NCBI RefSeq assembly: GCF_011762485.1
Contig: NZ_JAAKGI010000003.1
Span: 248,001-312,000 of the forward strand
Source of the DNA: Yeosuana marina
GTDB lineage: Bacteria; Bacteroidota; Bacteroidia; Flavobacteriales; Flavobacteriaceae
Length of the DNA: 64,000 bases
Reading direction: 5' to 3'
Made by a program: the position numbers and the translations under genes. The notes beneath the pieces are model-generated. The model made no database searches, was not told where the DNA came from, and worked only from the letters and a program-made list of their open reading frames with translations. This document shows, piece after piece, positions 18,501 through 25,847 of the stretch; the first letter of the stretch is position 1; every line of letters starts with the position of its first letter.

Positions 18501-18623
18501 AATAAAGATTCTAAAATTGTAGAAAAGGTTCAAGACGATAGAATGTATCACCTACTGGAAAGCGTTGGAACCAAGCCTAATGTCATGTATCAGGTTAAAG
18601 TGAAAAATACAACAGAATCATAA
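15534..18623 (+). CDS. actB: Alternative complex III subunit ActB: Tat-exported iron-sulfur protein of molybdopterin oxidoreductase fold
   Basis: The 1029-residue protein opens with the extended Tat leader typical of Bacteroidota ActB (YWKSVEELNE...), twin arginines R52-R53 in TTRRDFLKYVG, and a lipobox-like cysteine C71 (SLAAC), so it is exported folded and probably lipid-anchored. Residues ~90-730 form the molybdopterin-oxidoreductase-like part, which in ACIII holds no molybdenum cofactor. The C-terminal part from about C775 holds ferredoxin clusters: CTGCGACVIAC, CQHCNHAPCETVC, CVGTRYCANNCP and CSMC...CSAAC. It passes electrons from quinol to the hemes of ActA. Confidence 0.95.
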   Translation: MSSNKKYWKSVEELNENSSIVEALKQNEFVEEIPTDEFLGNKDSLRASSTTRRDFLKYVGFSTAAVSLAACEGPVIKSIPYVVQPEEIIPGVANYYATTIADGYDFASVLVKTREGRPIKIERNTLALANGGANARVNASILGLYDSLRVQNPKKEGSVISWDELDTDVINKLNSLKESGKEIVLLTQTFASPSTSRLIAEFKEQYGNVRHVVYDAVSESSTLDAYQAKYGERALPNYDFSKAETIVSIGADFLGDWQGGGFDSGYSKSRIPQNGKMSRHIQFESNMSLTGANADKRVPLTPSEQKIALAKLYSYVVGGSVTGNLPEAVEEAVKKAASQLKRAGSKGVVVTGIQDFNAQTVVLEINEYLNSKVFDKATPIKSRQGSDKAVMTLVADMKAGKVGAIIMNGVNPLYTLPNASDFAEGLKNTELSVAFSMKEDETSAEAQYIAATPHYLESWGDAEIKKGHFGLTQPTIRPLFNTRQFQETLLKWIGKDISYHDYIKDTWGTSILNGNPFNQALHDGVFVGAIATETEDTTTASNEGEAETPSGDAARALAASAKSAPLELTLYTKIGMGDGQQANNPWLQEFPDPITRTSWDNYLTISKFDADALNLENKHVSNGALNGSYANVTVNGVTLKVPVIIQPGQAKGSVGLALGYGRTSGLKDEMKTGVNAYKLYQNFDNIQDVTVELTFGEHEFACVQLQNTMVGRGDIIKETTLEIFNTEHKEHWNEKEGVSYDHNEIATTDKNADIWLGYDTSIGHHFNLSIDLNACTGCGACVIACHSENNVPVVGKEEVRKFRDMHWLRIDRYYSSNDTFKQEQEDLENLPAFEPYTRIETQSYDNPEVAFQPVMCQHCNHAPCETVCPVAATSHSRQGQNHMAYNRCVGTRYCANNCPYKVRRFNWFLYNENDEFDYYMNDDLGRMVLNPDVVVRSRGVMEKCSMCIQKTQKTILDAKRDGREVKDGEFQTACSAACNNGAMVFGDVNNKDSKIVEKVQDDRMYHLLESVGTKPNVMYQVKVKNTTES

Positions 18624-18653
18624 AAATTTGAATTAAGATAATTATTTAAAAAT

Positions 18654-20132
18654 ATGTCGTCACATTACGAAGCACCTATAAGAGAACCTTTAGTTATTGG
18701 GGAAAAATCCTATCATGACATTAGTGTTGATGTTGGAGCGCCTGTTTTAGGAAAAGCAAATAAATCTTGGTGGATAGTATTTACTATAGCACTAGTTGCC
18801 TTTCTTTGGGGATTAGGTTGTATTATTTATACTGTTTCTACAGGTATTGGAGTTTGGGGATTAAATAAAACTATCGGTTGGGCTTGGGATATTACCAACT
18901 TTGTATGGTGGGTAGGTATCGGTCACGCAGGAACACTTATTTCTGCGGTACTATTATTATTCCGCCAAAAATGGAGAATGGCTGTAAACCGTTCTGCTGA
19001 AGCCATGACTATATTTGCAGTTGTTCAAGCTGGATTATTCCCAATCATACATATGGGACGCCCTTGGTTAGCTTATTGGGTTTTACCTATACCAAACCAA
19101 TTTGGATCCCTATGGGTAAACTTCAACTCACCGTTGCTTTGGGATGTGTTTGCAATTTCAACATACTTATCAGTATCATTAGTGTTTTGGTGGACAGGAT
19201 TACTTCCAGATTTCGCAATGATTCGTGATCGTTCAGTGAAACCATTTCAAAAGAAAATATATACGTTATTAAGTTTTGGTTGGTCTGGTCGTACTAAAGA
19301 CTGGCAACGTTTTGAAGAAGTATCTTTGGTATTGGCTGGTTTAGCAACACCATTAGTACTTTCTGTGCATACTATTGTATCATTTGACTTTGCTACATCG
19401 GTGGTTCCAGGTTGGCATAGTACTATTTTTCCACCTTACTTTGTGGCTGGTGCTATTTTTTCTGGATTTGCAATGGTGCAAACATTATTAATTGTGATGC
19501 GTAAAGTATCTAATCTTGAAGATTATATTACATTGTTGCATATTGAATATATGAATAAAGTAATTCTGTTAACTGGCGGTATTGTTAGTATCGCTTATAT
19601 TACTGAATATTTTATTGGATGGTACTCTGGAAGTTCATACGAAAACTATACATACTTATCGTATGGAGCCGCTACTGGACCATATTGGTGGGCGTTTTGG
19701 GCATTGATAACCTGTAACTTTATTGTGCCTTTAACCTTATGGGTTAAAAAATTAAGACGTAATATTATGTGGACTTTTGTTGTGGCATTAGTCATAAACA
19801 TTGGTATGTGGTTTGAGCGTTTTAATATTATTGTGGTTGATTTAAGTAAAGGAAGAACTCCATCTGGATGGACCATGTTTCAACCTACATTTGTCGATAT
19901 AGGAATATTTATAGGAACAATAGGTTTTTTCTTTGTATTATTTTTACTGTATGCAAGAACATTTCCTGTAATTGCACAAGCAGAGGTAAAAACAATATTA
20001 AAATCTTCTGGACAACGATATAAAAGAATAAGAGAATCAGGTGAGAGTTTGGCTGGAGCAGCTATAGATGAAAGAACATCTGGAAAATATGTTTCAGGAG
20101 AAGACGCTAACCAAACAAAAAACAACGAGTAG
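18654..20132 (+). CDS. actC: Alternative complex III subunit ActC (NrfD-like membrane protein)
   Basis: A 492-residue integral membrane protein of NrfD/PsrC type with about ten hydrophobic helices. It carries the conserved GIGHAGTLISAVLLLFRQKWR and HMGRPW segments around the quinol site, and SVHTIVSFDFATSVVPGWH. ActC is the core quinol-binding subunit next to the FeS subunit ActB. Its C-terminal tail is polar. The gene lies 30 bases after actB and 3 bases before actD. Confidence 0.93.
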   Translation: MSSHYEAPIREPLVIGEKSYHDISVDVGAPVLGKANKSWWIVFTIALVAFLWGLGCIIYTVSTGIGVWGLNKTIGWAWDITNFVWWVGIGHAGTLISAVLLLFRQKWRMAVNRSAEAMTIFAVVQAGLFPIIHMGRPWLAYWVLPIPNQFGSLWVNFNSPLLWDVFAISTYLSVSLVFWWTGLLPDFAMIRDRSVKPFQKKIYTLLSFGWSGRTKDWQRFEEVSLVLAGLATPLVLSVHTIVSFDFATSVVPGWHSTIFPPYFVAGAIFSGFAMVQTLLIVMRKVSNLEDYITLLHIEYMNKVILLTGGIVSIAYITEYFIGWYSGSSYENYTYLSYGAATGPYWWAFWALITCNFIVPLTLWVKKLRRNIMWTFVVALVINIGMWFERFNIIVVDLSKGRTPSGWTMFQPTFVDIGIFIGTIGFFFVLFLLYARTFPVIAQAEVKTILKSSGQRYKRIRESGESLAGAAIDERTSGKYVSGEDANQTKNNE

Positions 20133-20135
20133 CAT

Positions 20136-20666
20136 ATGGAAGCTTCAAAAGTAATTCACGCTATTTATAACGATGATGATATTTTAATGGCAGCCGTTAA
20201 AAAAGTGAAGGCCGAACGATATCATATTGAGGAAATATTTACACCTTTTCCTGTACATGGATTAGATAAAGCAATGGGGTTAGCCCCAACACGTATAGCT
20301 ATTGCATCATTCTTATACGGATTAACAGGTTTGACTGTTGCAATTGTAATGATGAATTATATGATGATTGAGGACTGGCCACAAAATATTGGTGGTAAAC
20401 CAAGTTTTACATATTTTCACAATATGCCAGCTTTTATCCCTATCATGTTTGAACTTACTGTATTTTTTGCTGCGCATTTAATGGTGATTACCTTTTATTT
20501 AAGAAGTAAAATATGGCCATTTAAAAAACCAGAGAATCCTGATCCAAGAACAACAGATGATCACTTTTTAATGGAAATTCCTGTGGATGGAAATGAAGAA
20601 GATCTAAAAAAGTTACTTTTAGAGACAGGTGCTGTTGAAATAAATTTAGTTGATAAAGCCCATTAA
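20136..20666 (+). CDS. actD: Alternative complex III subunit ActD (DUF3341)
   Basis: The 176-residue DUF3341 protein has an N-terminal soluble region (ending FPVHGLDKAMGL), two membrane helices (about 48-70 and 95-118) and a polar C-terminal tail. This is the standard architecture and position of ActD between ActC and ActE. It is a structural subunit without cofactors. The stop codon shares one base with the start codon of actE. Confidence 0.9.
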   Translation: MEASKVIHAIYNDDDILMAAVKKVKAERYHIEEIFTPFPVHGLDKAMGLAPTRIAIASFLYGLTGLTVAIVMMNYMMIEDWPQNIGGKPSFTYFHNMPAFIPIMFELTVFFAAHLMVITFYLRSKIWPFKKPENPDPRTTDDHFLMEIPVDGNEEDLKKLLLETGAVEINLVDKAH

Positions 20667-21238
20667 TGAATACTATGAAAAGCTTAATTAAAATATTAGT
20701 AATATTAGTCGTTTTAGTATCGTTTACATCTTGTAAAAAAGATTCGGTGCCCAATTATCAATACATGCCTAATATGTATCAGTCCGTAGGATACGAAACA
20801 TACAGCGAATCTAAAGCCTTCGCCAATGGAGTTGAAGCACAAGTGTCTCCTGAAGGGACTATTGCCAGAGGACACAGCCTTTTTGAATATGAAAACTCAA
20901 CAGAAGGCTATAATTTAGCAAAGGAAACCTTAAAAAGTCCGTTGGATTCAACACAAGTTGATTTAGACAATGCTAAAGTTCTGTTTGATATTTATTGTGC
21001 TATTTGCCATGGAACAAAAGGTGATGGACAAGGAAATTTAGTTAAACGTGAAAAAATCTTAGGAGTTCCTAGATATGATGATCCAGCAAGAGCTATTGAT
21101 GAAGGTAGTATCTATCATGTAATTTATTATGGTAAAAATGCTATGGGATCATACAAAAATCAGCTAAGTGAAAAAGAACGCTGGGAAGTTGTGGCCTATG
21201 TGTTAGATTTAAAACAAAAGCTTGAAGGAACAAAATAA
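20666..21238 (+). CDS. actE: Alternative complex III subunit ActE: monoheme cytochrome c lipoprotein
   Basis: The 190-residue protein has a lipoprotein signal (LVSFTSC, acylated Cys) and one heme site CAICHG in the C-terminal cytochrome c domain. The motif GTIARGH and the C-terminal M-G-S-Y segment, with a likely distal Met ligand, are kept. It is a peripheral electron carrier of ACIII. It overlaps actD by one base (TAATG), which suggests coupled translation. An ATG at 20675 (MKSL) would also fit. Confidence 0.92.
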   Translation: MNTMKSLIKILVILVVLVSFTSCKKDSVPNYQYMPNMYQSVGYETYSESKAFANGVEAQVSPEGTIARGHSLFEYENSTEGYNLAKETLKSPLDSTQVDLDNAKVLFDIYCAICHGTKGDGQGNLVKREKILGVPRYDDPARAIDEGSIYHVIYYGKNAMGSYKNQLSEKERWEVVAYVLDLKQKLEGTK

Positions 21239-21294
21239 GTTTTAAAAGCAAAATTAATAGTAATAAAAAATAACCTGCATTATATATTTTTAGT

Positions 21295-22665
21295 ATGTAC
21301 AAGCTATCTGGTAAATTAAAATTATTTTCTATCGTTCTTATGGTATTAGGACTTGTGGGCTTAACTTATGGGTTTTTAAATACGCCATCAACGGTTGAAG
21401 ATGTAAAGGAAATATTGGCTGCACAAGAAAGCCATCATGGAGGAGAAGCTGCCATGTCTGAACATGAAGACACAAATAAAGAAAGCTTTGTAGATCAAGC
21501 TCGTGGTGAAGAAGGTTTTGCAGATGCCACCATGGAACATCATGAACAGCAAATGGACGAACAACATCATGGTAATCACCTTGAACATGTTCTGCACCAG
21601 TTGCAAACAAAACCATGGTCAGCAACTTTGGTCTCAGCATTTTTCTTTTTTATGATTGCTTTGGGAGCGTTAGTCTTTTATGCTATCCAATATGTCGCTC
21701 AGGCAGGATGGTCTCCAGTATTGTTTAGAGTTATAGAAGGTATTACCTCATATTTATTACCGGGTTCTATTATTGTTGTGTTAATTGTACTTTTAGCAGG
21801 AACACATTTTTATCCTTGGCAAAATGAAGAATTGGTTGCAGGTGATAAAATATTACAAGGAAAATCAGGATTTCTCAATTTTCCATTTTTTGTAATTAGA
21901 GCTATAATTTATTTACTAGGATGGAATTTATATCGTTATTTTTCTCGTAAAAATTCAGCTCAAGAATCGGCAACAGATTTAAAGCCTTATCGCAAGAATT
22001 TTAAAATATCAGTATTTTTCTTATTGTTTTTTATTGTTACTGAATCATTAATGTCTTGGGATTGGTTTATGTCTATGACACCGCATTGGTACAGTACATT
22101 ATTTGCTTGGTATGTGTTTGCTAGTATGTTTGTATCAGCGATTACAGTAATTGCATTAGTAACCATATATTTAAAAAGTAAAGGACTAGCGGATTTTATA
22201 AACAACAGCCACTTACATGATTTGGCAAAATTCATGTTTGCGTTTAGTATTTTCTGGACGTATTTGTGGTTTGACCAATTTATGCTTATATGGTATGCTA
22301 ATATGCCGGAAGAAGTAGTTTATTTTGTGTTACGTATTCAAGAATATAACTTATTATTTTTTGGTATGTTAGTTTTAAATTTTGTATTTCCTATTCTAAT
22401 ATTGATGAATAGTGATTTTAAAAGAGTCCCATGGTTTATTGTTATTGCCGGAATAGCAATTTTAGTTGGCCATTATATTGATATATTCTTGTTAGTAATG
22501 CCATCTACAGTTGGACTTAACTGGTCATTTGGAATTACTGAAATAGCTAGTATTAGTTTCTTCTTAGGTTTGTTTATATTAGTTGTTGGTACCGGGTTAT
22601 CAAAAGTAAAATTACATCCAGAAGGAAATCCTTTTATAGAGGAAAGTGAACATTACCATTATTAA
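21295..22665 (+). CDS. actF: Alternative complex III subunit ActF (quinol:cytochrome c oxidoreductase membrane subunit)
   Basis: A 456-residue membrane protein related to ActC, with an N-terminal helix, a His/Glu-rich periplasmic insert (about 45-100, many HH pairs) and about nine further helices. Conserved blocks include SWDWFMSMTPHWYSTLFAWYVFAS and WTYLWFDQFMLIWYANMPEE. It forms the second membrane wing of ACIII. The His-rich insert could bind metal, but that is an inference. It is last of the act genes, 30 bases before coxB. Confidence 0.92.
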   Translation: MYKLSGKLKLFSIVLMVLGLVGLTYGFLNTPSTVEDVKEILAAQESHHGGEAAMSEHEDTNKESFVDQARGEEGFADATMEHHEQQMDEQHHGNHLEHVLHQLQTKPWSATLVSAFFFFMIALGALVFYAIQYVAQAGWSPVLFRVIEGITSYLLPGSIIVVLIVLLAGTHFYPWQNEELVAGDKILQGKSGFLNFPFFVIRAIIYLLGWNLYRYFSRKNSAQESATDLKPYRKNFKISVFFLLFFIVTESLMSWDWFMSMTPHWYSTLFAWYVFASMFVSAITVIALVTIYLKSKGLADFINNSHLHDLAKFMFAFSIFWTYLWFDQFMLIWYANMPEEVVYFVLRIQEYNLLFFGMLVLNFVFPILILMNSDFKRVPWFIVIAGIAILVGHYIDIFLLVMPSTVGLNWSFGITEIASISFFLGLFILVVGTGLSKVKLHPEGNPFIEESEHYHY

Positions 22666-22695
22666 TTAAGATTTAAATAAAGACGAACGATAACA

Positions 22696-23763
22696 ATGAC
22701 TGCTTTATTAACAATAATAGTTTTAGTATTTATTTTAGTAGCCATTTGGCAAATGGTTAAAATTTTTGATTTAGCTCAAGCTAAAAACGAAAATACTGAA
22801 GTTGCCAGCGATAAGGATAATAGAATGAATGGATATTTAATGATGGGCTTTTTAGCCTTCATTTATGGTATTACAATTTATTCTTTTATAAAATGGGGAG
22901 ATTTACCATTATTATCTAATTCAGCATCAGCACATGGTCCGAAAATTGATAATTTAATGATTATCTCTTTAACCTTAATTTTTATTGTACAAACTATTAC
23001 ACAATTTCTACTGTATTATTTTGCTTATAAATATAAAGGTGAAAAGGGTAAAAAAGCATTATTCTTTGCAGACAACAACAAATTGGAGGCAATTTGGACA
23101 ATTATCCCTGTTATTGTATTGGCAGGTCTTATTATCTATGGTTTGAATACATGGATTACAATTATGGGTATCAATCAAGATGATGATCCTATGGTTATAG
23201 AATTATATGCGCAACAGTTTAATTGGACGGCTCGTTATGCAGGAGAAGATAATACTTTAGGTAAAGCAAATGTGCGTTTGATTGATATAGATCATGCAAA
23301 TGTATTAGGTGTTGATGAGGCAGACCCTTATGGTCAAGATGATGTGATTACTAAAGAATTACATTTACCGGTAGGAAGACCAGTACTTTTTAAAATGCGT
23401 TCACAAGATGTACTGCACTCAGCATATATGCCTCACTTTAGAGCCCAAATGAATTGTGTGCCAGGTATGATAACACAGTTTGGTTTTACACCTACTGTTA
23501 CAACAGCTGAAATGCGTCAAAGACCTGAAATACAAGATAAAGTGGCGCACATTAATGAAATTAGAGTAGAAAAAAGTAAAGATTTGGTTGCCAAGGGTGA
23601 GACAGCTTTGGATCGTTATGAATTTGACTACTTATTATTATGTAATAAAATTTGTGGTAAGTCTCACTACAATATGCAGATGAAAATAATAGTTGAAAGC
23701 CAAGAAGATTTTGATGCTTGGATGAAAGAACAAAAAGTTTTCAAAAACTCTCTAATTAAGTAA
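22696..23763 (+). CDS. coxB: Cytochrome c oxidase subunit II
   Basis: The 355-residue protein has N-terminal membrane helices (about 3-22, 50-70, 95-118) plus IWTIIPVIVLAGLIIYG (about 137-155), then a cupredoxin domain. CuA ligands are visible in DVLHSAYMPHF and in CNKICGKSHYNM (two Cys, His, Met). The usual Glu between the cysteines is Lys here; in the family that position ligates through its backbone. No CxxCH is present, so there is no fused cytochrome c. Electrons therefore must come from another cytochrome, perhaps the monoheme domain of ActA. Confidence 0.93.
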   Translation: MTALLTIIVLVFILVAIWQMVKIFDLAQAKNENTEVASDKDNRMNGYLMMGFLAFIYGITIYSFIKWGDLPLLSNSASAHGPKIDNLMIISLTLIFIVQTITQFLLYYFAYKYKGEKGKKALFFADNNKLEAIWTIIPVIVLAGLIIYGLNTWITIMGINQDDDPMVIELYAQQFNWTARYAGEDNTLGKANVRLIDIDHANVLGVDEADPYGQDDVITKELHLPVGRPVLFKMRSQDVLHSAYMPHFRAQMNCVPGMITQFGFTPTVTTAEMRQRPEIQDKVAHINEIRVEKSKDLVAKGETALDRYEFDYLLLCNKICGKSHYNMQMKIIVESQEDFDAWMKEQKVFKNSLIK

Positions 23764-23793
23764 TTTTAAAAAAGATAAATACGAAATAAGATT

Positions 23794-25584
23794 ATGTCAG
23801 CACACGAAGATACTCACGCTCACGAAGACCATGGACATCATCATAAAGAAACCTTTGTAACTAAATATATTTTTAGTCAGGATCATAAGATGATTGCTAA
23901 GCAGTACCTTATTACAGGTACTATTATGGGAGTTATTGGTGTATTTATGTCCATGATGTTTAGAATGCAATTAGCATGGCCAGAACAACCAAATGTATTG
24001 TTTGAAGCAGTATTAGGCAAATGGGCACCAGATGGTGTCATGAGTTCTGATATTTACTTAGCCTTAGTTACCATACATGGAACTATTATGGTTTTCTTTG
24101 TACTAACAGCAGGGCTTAGTGGTACCTTTAGTAACTTATTAATTCCGTTGCAAATTGGTGCACGAGATATGGCATCAGGGTTTTTAAACATGATTTCTTA
24201 CTGGTTATTTTTTCTATCTAGTGTTATTATGGTTTTCTCCTTGTTTGTGGAAGCAGGGCCAGCAGCTGCTGGGTGGACTATTTATCCACCATTAAGTGCT
24301 TTGCCTATGGCGCAAGGAGGCTCTGGGTTGGGTATGACACTATGGTTAGTCTCGATGGCAATATTTATAGCTTCCTCATTGATGGGTTCTCTTAATTATA
24401 TTGTAACTGTTTTAAACTTGCGTACCAAAGGCATGTCTATGACGAGATTACCATTAACTATTTGGACATTTTTTATTACTGCTGTTATTGGTGTAATTTC
24501 TTTTCCAGTATTATTATCTGCTGCTTTACTATTGATTATGGATAGAAGTTTTGGAACGTCATTCTTCTTATCAGATATATTTATTCAAGGCGAAGTGTTA
24601 CATTACCATGGAGGATCTCCTGTCTTGTTTGAACATTTATTTTGGTTCTTAGGACATCCCGAAGTTTACATTGTTATTTTACCAGCTATGGGGCTAGTAT
24701 CTGAAATTATGGCTTCAAGTTCACGTAAACCCATTTTTGGTTACAGAGCTATGATTGCGTCTATATTAGCGATCGCATTTTTATCGACTATAGTATGGGG
24801 TCACCATATGTTTGTATCGGGAATGAATCCATTCCTAGGATCTGTTTTTACATTTACTACCTTATTAATAGCAATACCATCTGCTGTAAAAGCATTCAAC
24901 TGGATAACAACATTATGGAAAGGGAATTTACAAATGAATCCTGCCATGTTATTTGCTATCGGATTTGTATCTACGTTCATAACGGGAGGTTTAACGGGAA
25001 TTATTCTTGGTGACAGTGCTTTAGACATTAATGTTCATGATACCTATTTTGTAGTAGCACACTTTCACTTGGTAATGGGTATATCTGCTTTATATGGTAT
25101 GTTTGCTGGAATCTATCATTGGTATCCAAAAATGTTTGGTAGAATGTTGAATAAAAACTTAGGCTATATTCACTTTTGGATAACTGCTATTTGTGCATAT
25201 GGTGTTTTCTTTCCAATGCATTTTATAGGAATGGCTGGATTACCGAGACGTTATTATGAAAATACAAACTTTCCATTATTTGATGATTTAGCTAATGTTA
25301 ATGTTGTTATTACAGTTTTTGCATTAATAGGAGGTGTAGTGCAAATCATTTACTTATATAATTTCTTTAGTAGTATGTTCTATGGAAAGAAAGCAGTTCA
25401 AAATCCATGGAGGTCTACTACATTGGAATGGACAACACCTGTCGCTCATATTCATGGTAACTGGCCAGGAGAAATTCCACATGTATATCGTTGGTCTTAT
25501 GATTATAGCAAGCCAGGTCACGAAGAAGACTTTGTTCCTCAAAATGTTCCATTAATGGAAGGTGAGGAAGAGCTACAACATTAA
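23794..25584 (+). CDS. coxA: Cytochrome c oxidase subunit I (heme-copper oxidase)
   Basis: The 596-residue protein has 12 or more membrane helices and a His-rich N-terminus. The active-site signatures are complete: HGTIMVFF (heme a ligand His), GHPEVYIVILPAMG (CuB His and cross-linked Tyr), WGHHMFVSGM (CuB His pair) and HDTYFVVAHFHLVMG (heme a3 and heme a His). It reduces O2 to water and pumps protons. Subunits III and IV are not in this operon. A terminator follows directly. Confidence 0.96.
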   Translation: MSAHEDTHAHEDHGHHHKETFVTKYIFSQDHKMIAKQYLITGTIMGVIGVFMSMMFRMQLAWPEQPNVLFEAVLGKWAPDGVMSSDIYLALVTIHGTIMVFFVLTAGLSGTFSNLLIPLQIGARDMASGFLNMISYWLFFLSSVIMVFSLFVEAGPAAAGWTIYPPLSALPMAQGGSGLGMTLWLVSMAIFIASSLMGSLNYIVTVLNLRTKGMSMTRLPLTIWTFFITAVIGVISFPVLLSAALLLIMDRSFGTSFFLSDIFIQGEVLHYHGGSPVLFEHLFWFLGHPEVYIVILPAMGLVSEIMASSSRKPIFGYRAMIASILAIAFLSTIVWGHHMFVSGMNPFLGSVFTFTTLLIAIPSAVKAFNWITTLWKGNLQMNPAMLFAIGFVSTFITGGLTGIILGDSALDINVHDTYFVVAHFHLVMGISALYGMFAGIYHWYPKMFGRMLNKNLGYIHFWITAICAYGVFFPMHFIGMAGLPRRYYENTNFPLFDDLANVNVVITVFALIGGVVQIIYLYNFFSSMFYGKKAVQNPWRSTTLEWTTPVAHIHGNWPGEIPHVYRWSYDYSKPGHEEDFVPQNVPLMEGEEELQH

Positions 25585-25603
25585 AAAATAGTATCATATA
25601 TAC

Positions 25604-25635
25604 AAAAAAGACTCATTTCTATGAGTCTTTTTTTT
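25604..25635 (+). terminator. Terminator of the act-cox operon
   Basis: GACTCAT pairs with ATGAGTC around TTCT, extended by A and T runs (six A before, eight T after). It lies 20 bases after the coxA stop. Confidence 0.92.
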
Positions 25636-25711
25636 GTGGTTTATTCAAAAAAGAAAGAAAAAGAATACAAAAATAATATTTAATTATCGGTAAAAAGCTT
25701 ATTTATACGAT

Positions 25712-25755
25712 AAAATGTAAAAAAAATGTAAAAAATCGATGAAATGCAAAAAAAA
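25712..25755. repeat. A-rich triple repeat upstream of the adhesin gene
   Basis: Three degenerate copies of AAATGTAAAAAA (the last reads AAATGCAAAAAA) lie about 95-135 bases before the adhesin ATG. They may act as an UP-like or bendable element, but this may equally be plain low complexity. No convincing -33/-7 pair was found in this gap. Confidence 0.3.
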
Positions 25756-25847
25756 TAGTTAAATTGCACGTCGTTAGAAAAATATGTAAGAATTACTGTT
25801 AGCAAATATGATAATTCTTCAAGTAAAAACGACCTAACTAATTAACG

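Noticed and set aside
23641..23690. CuA site of subunit II appears altered (Lys in place of Glu between the cysteines)
   Set aside because: That residue ligates copper by its backbone carbonyl, so a change of side chain need not break the site. The Cys, His and Met ligands are present.
25712..25755. A-rich triple repeat as protein-binding iterons
   Set aside because: The copies are poorly conserved and the base composition is extreme, so chance is a sufficient explanation.
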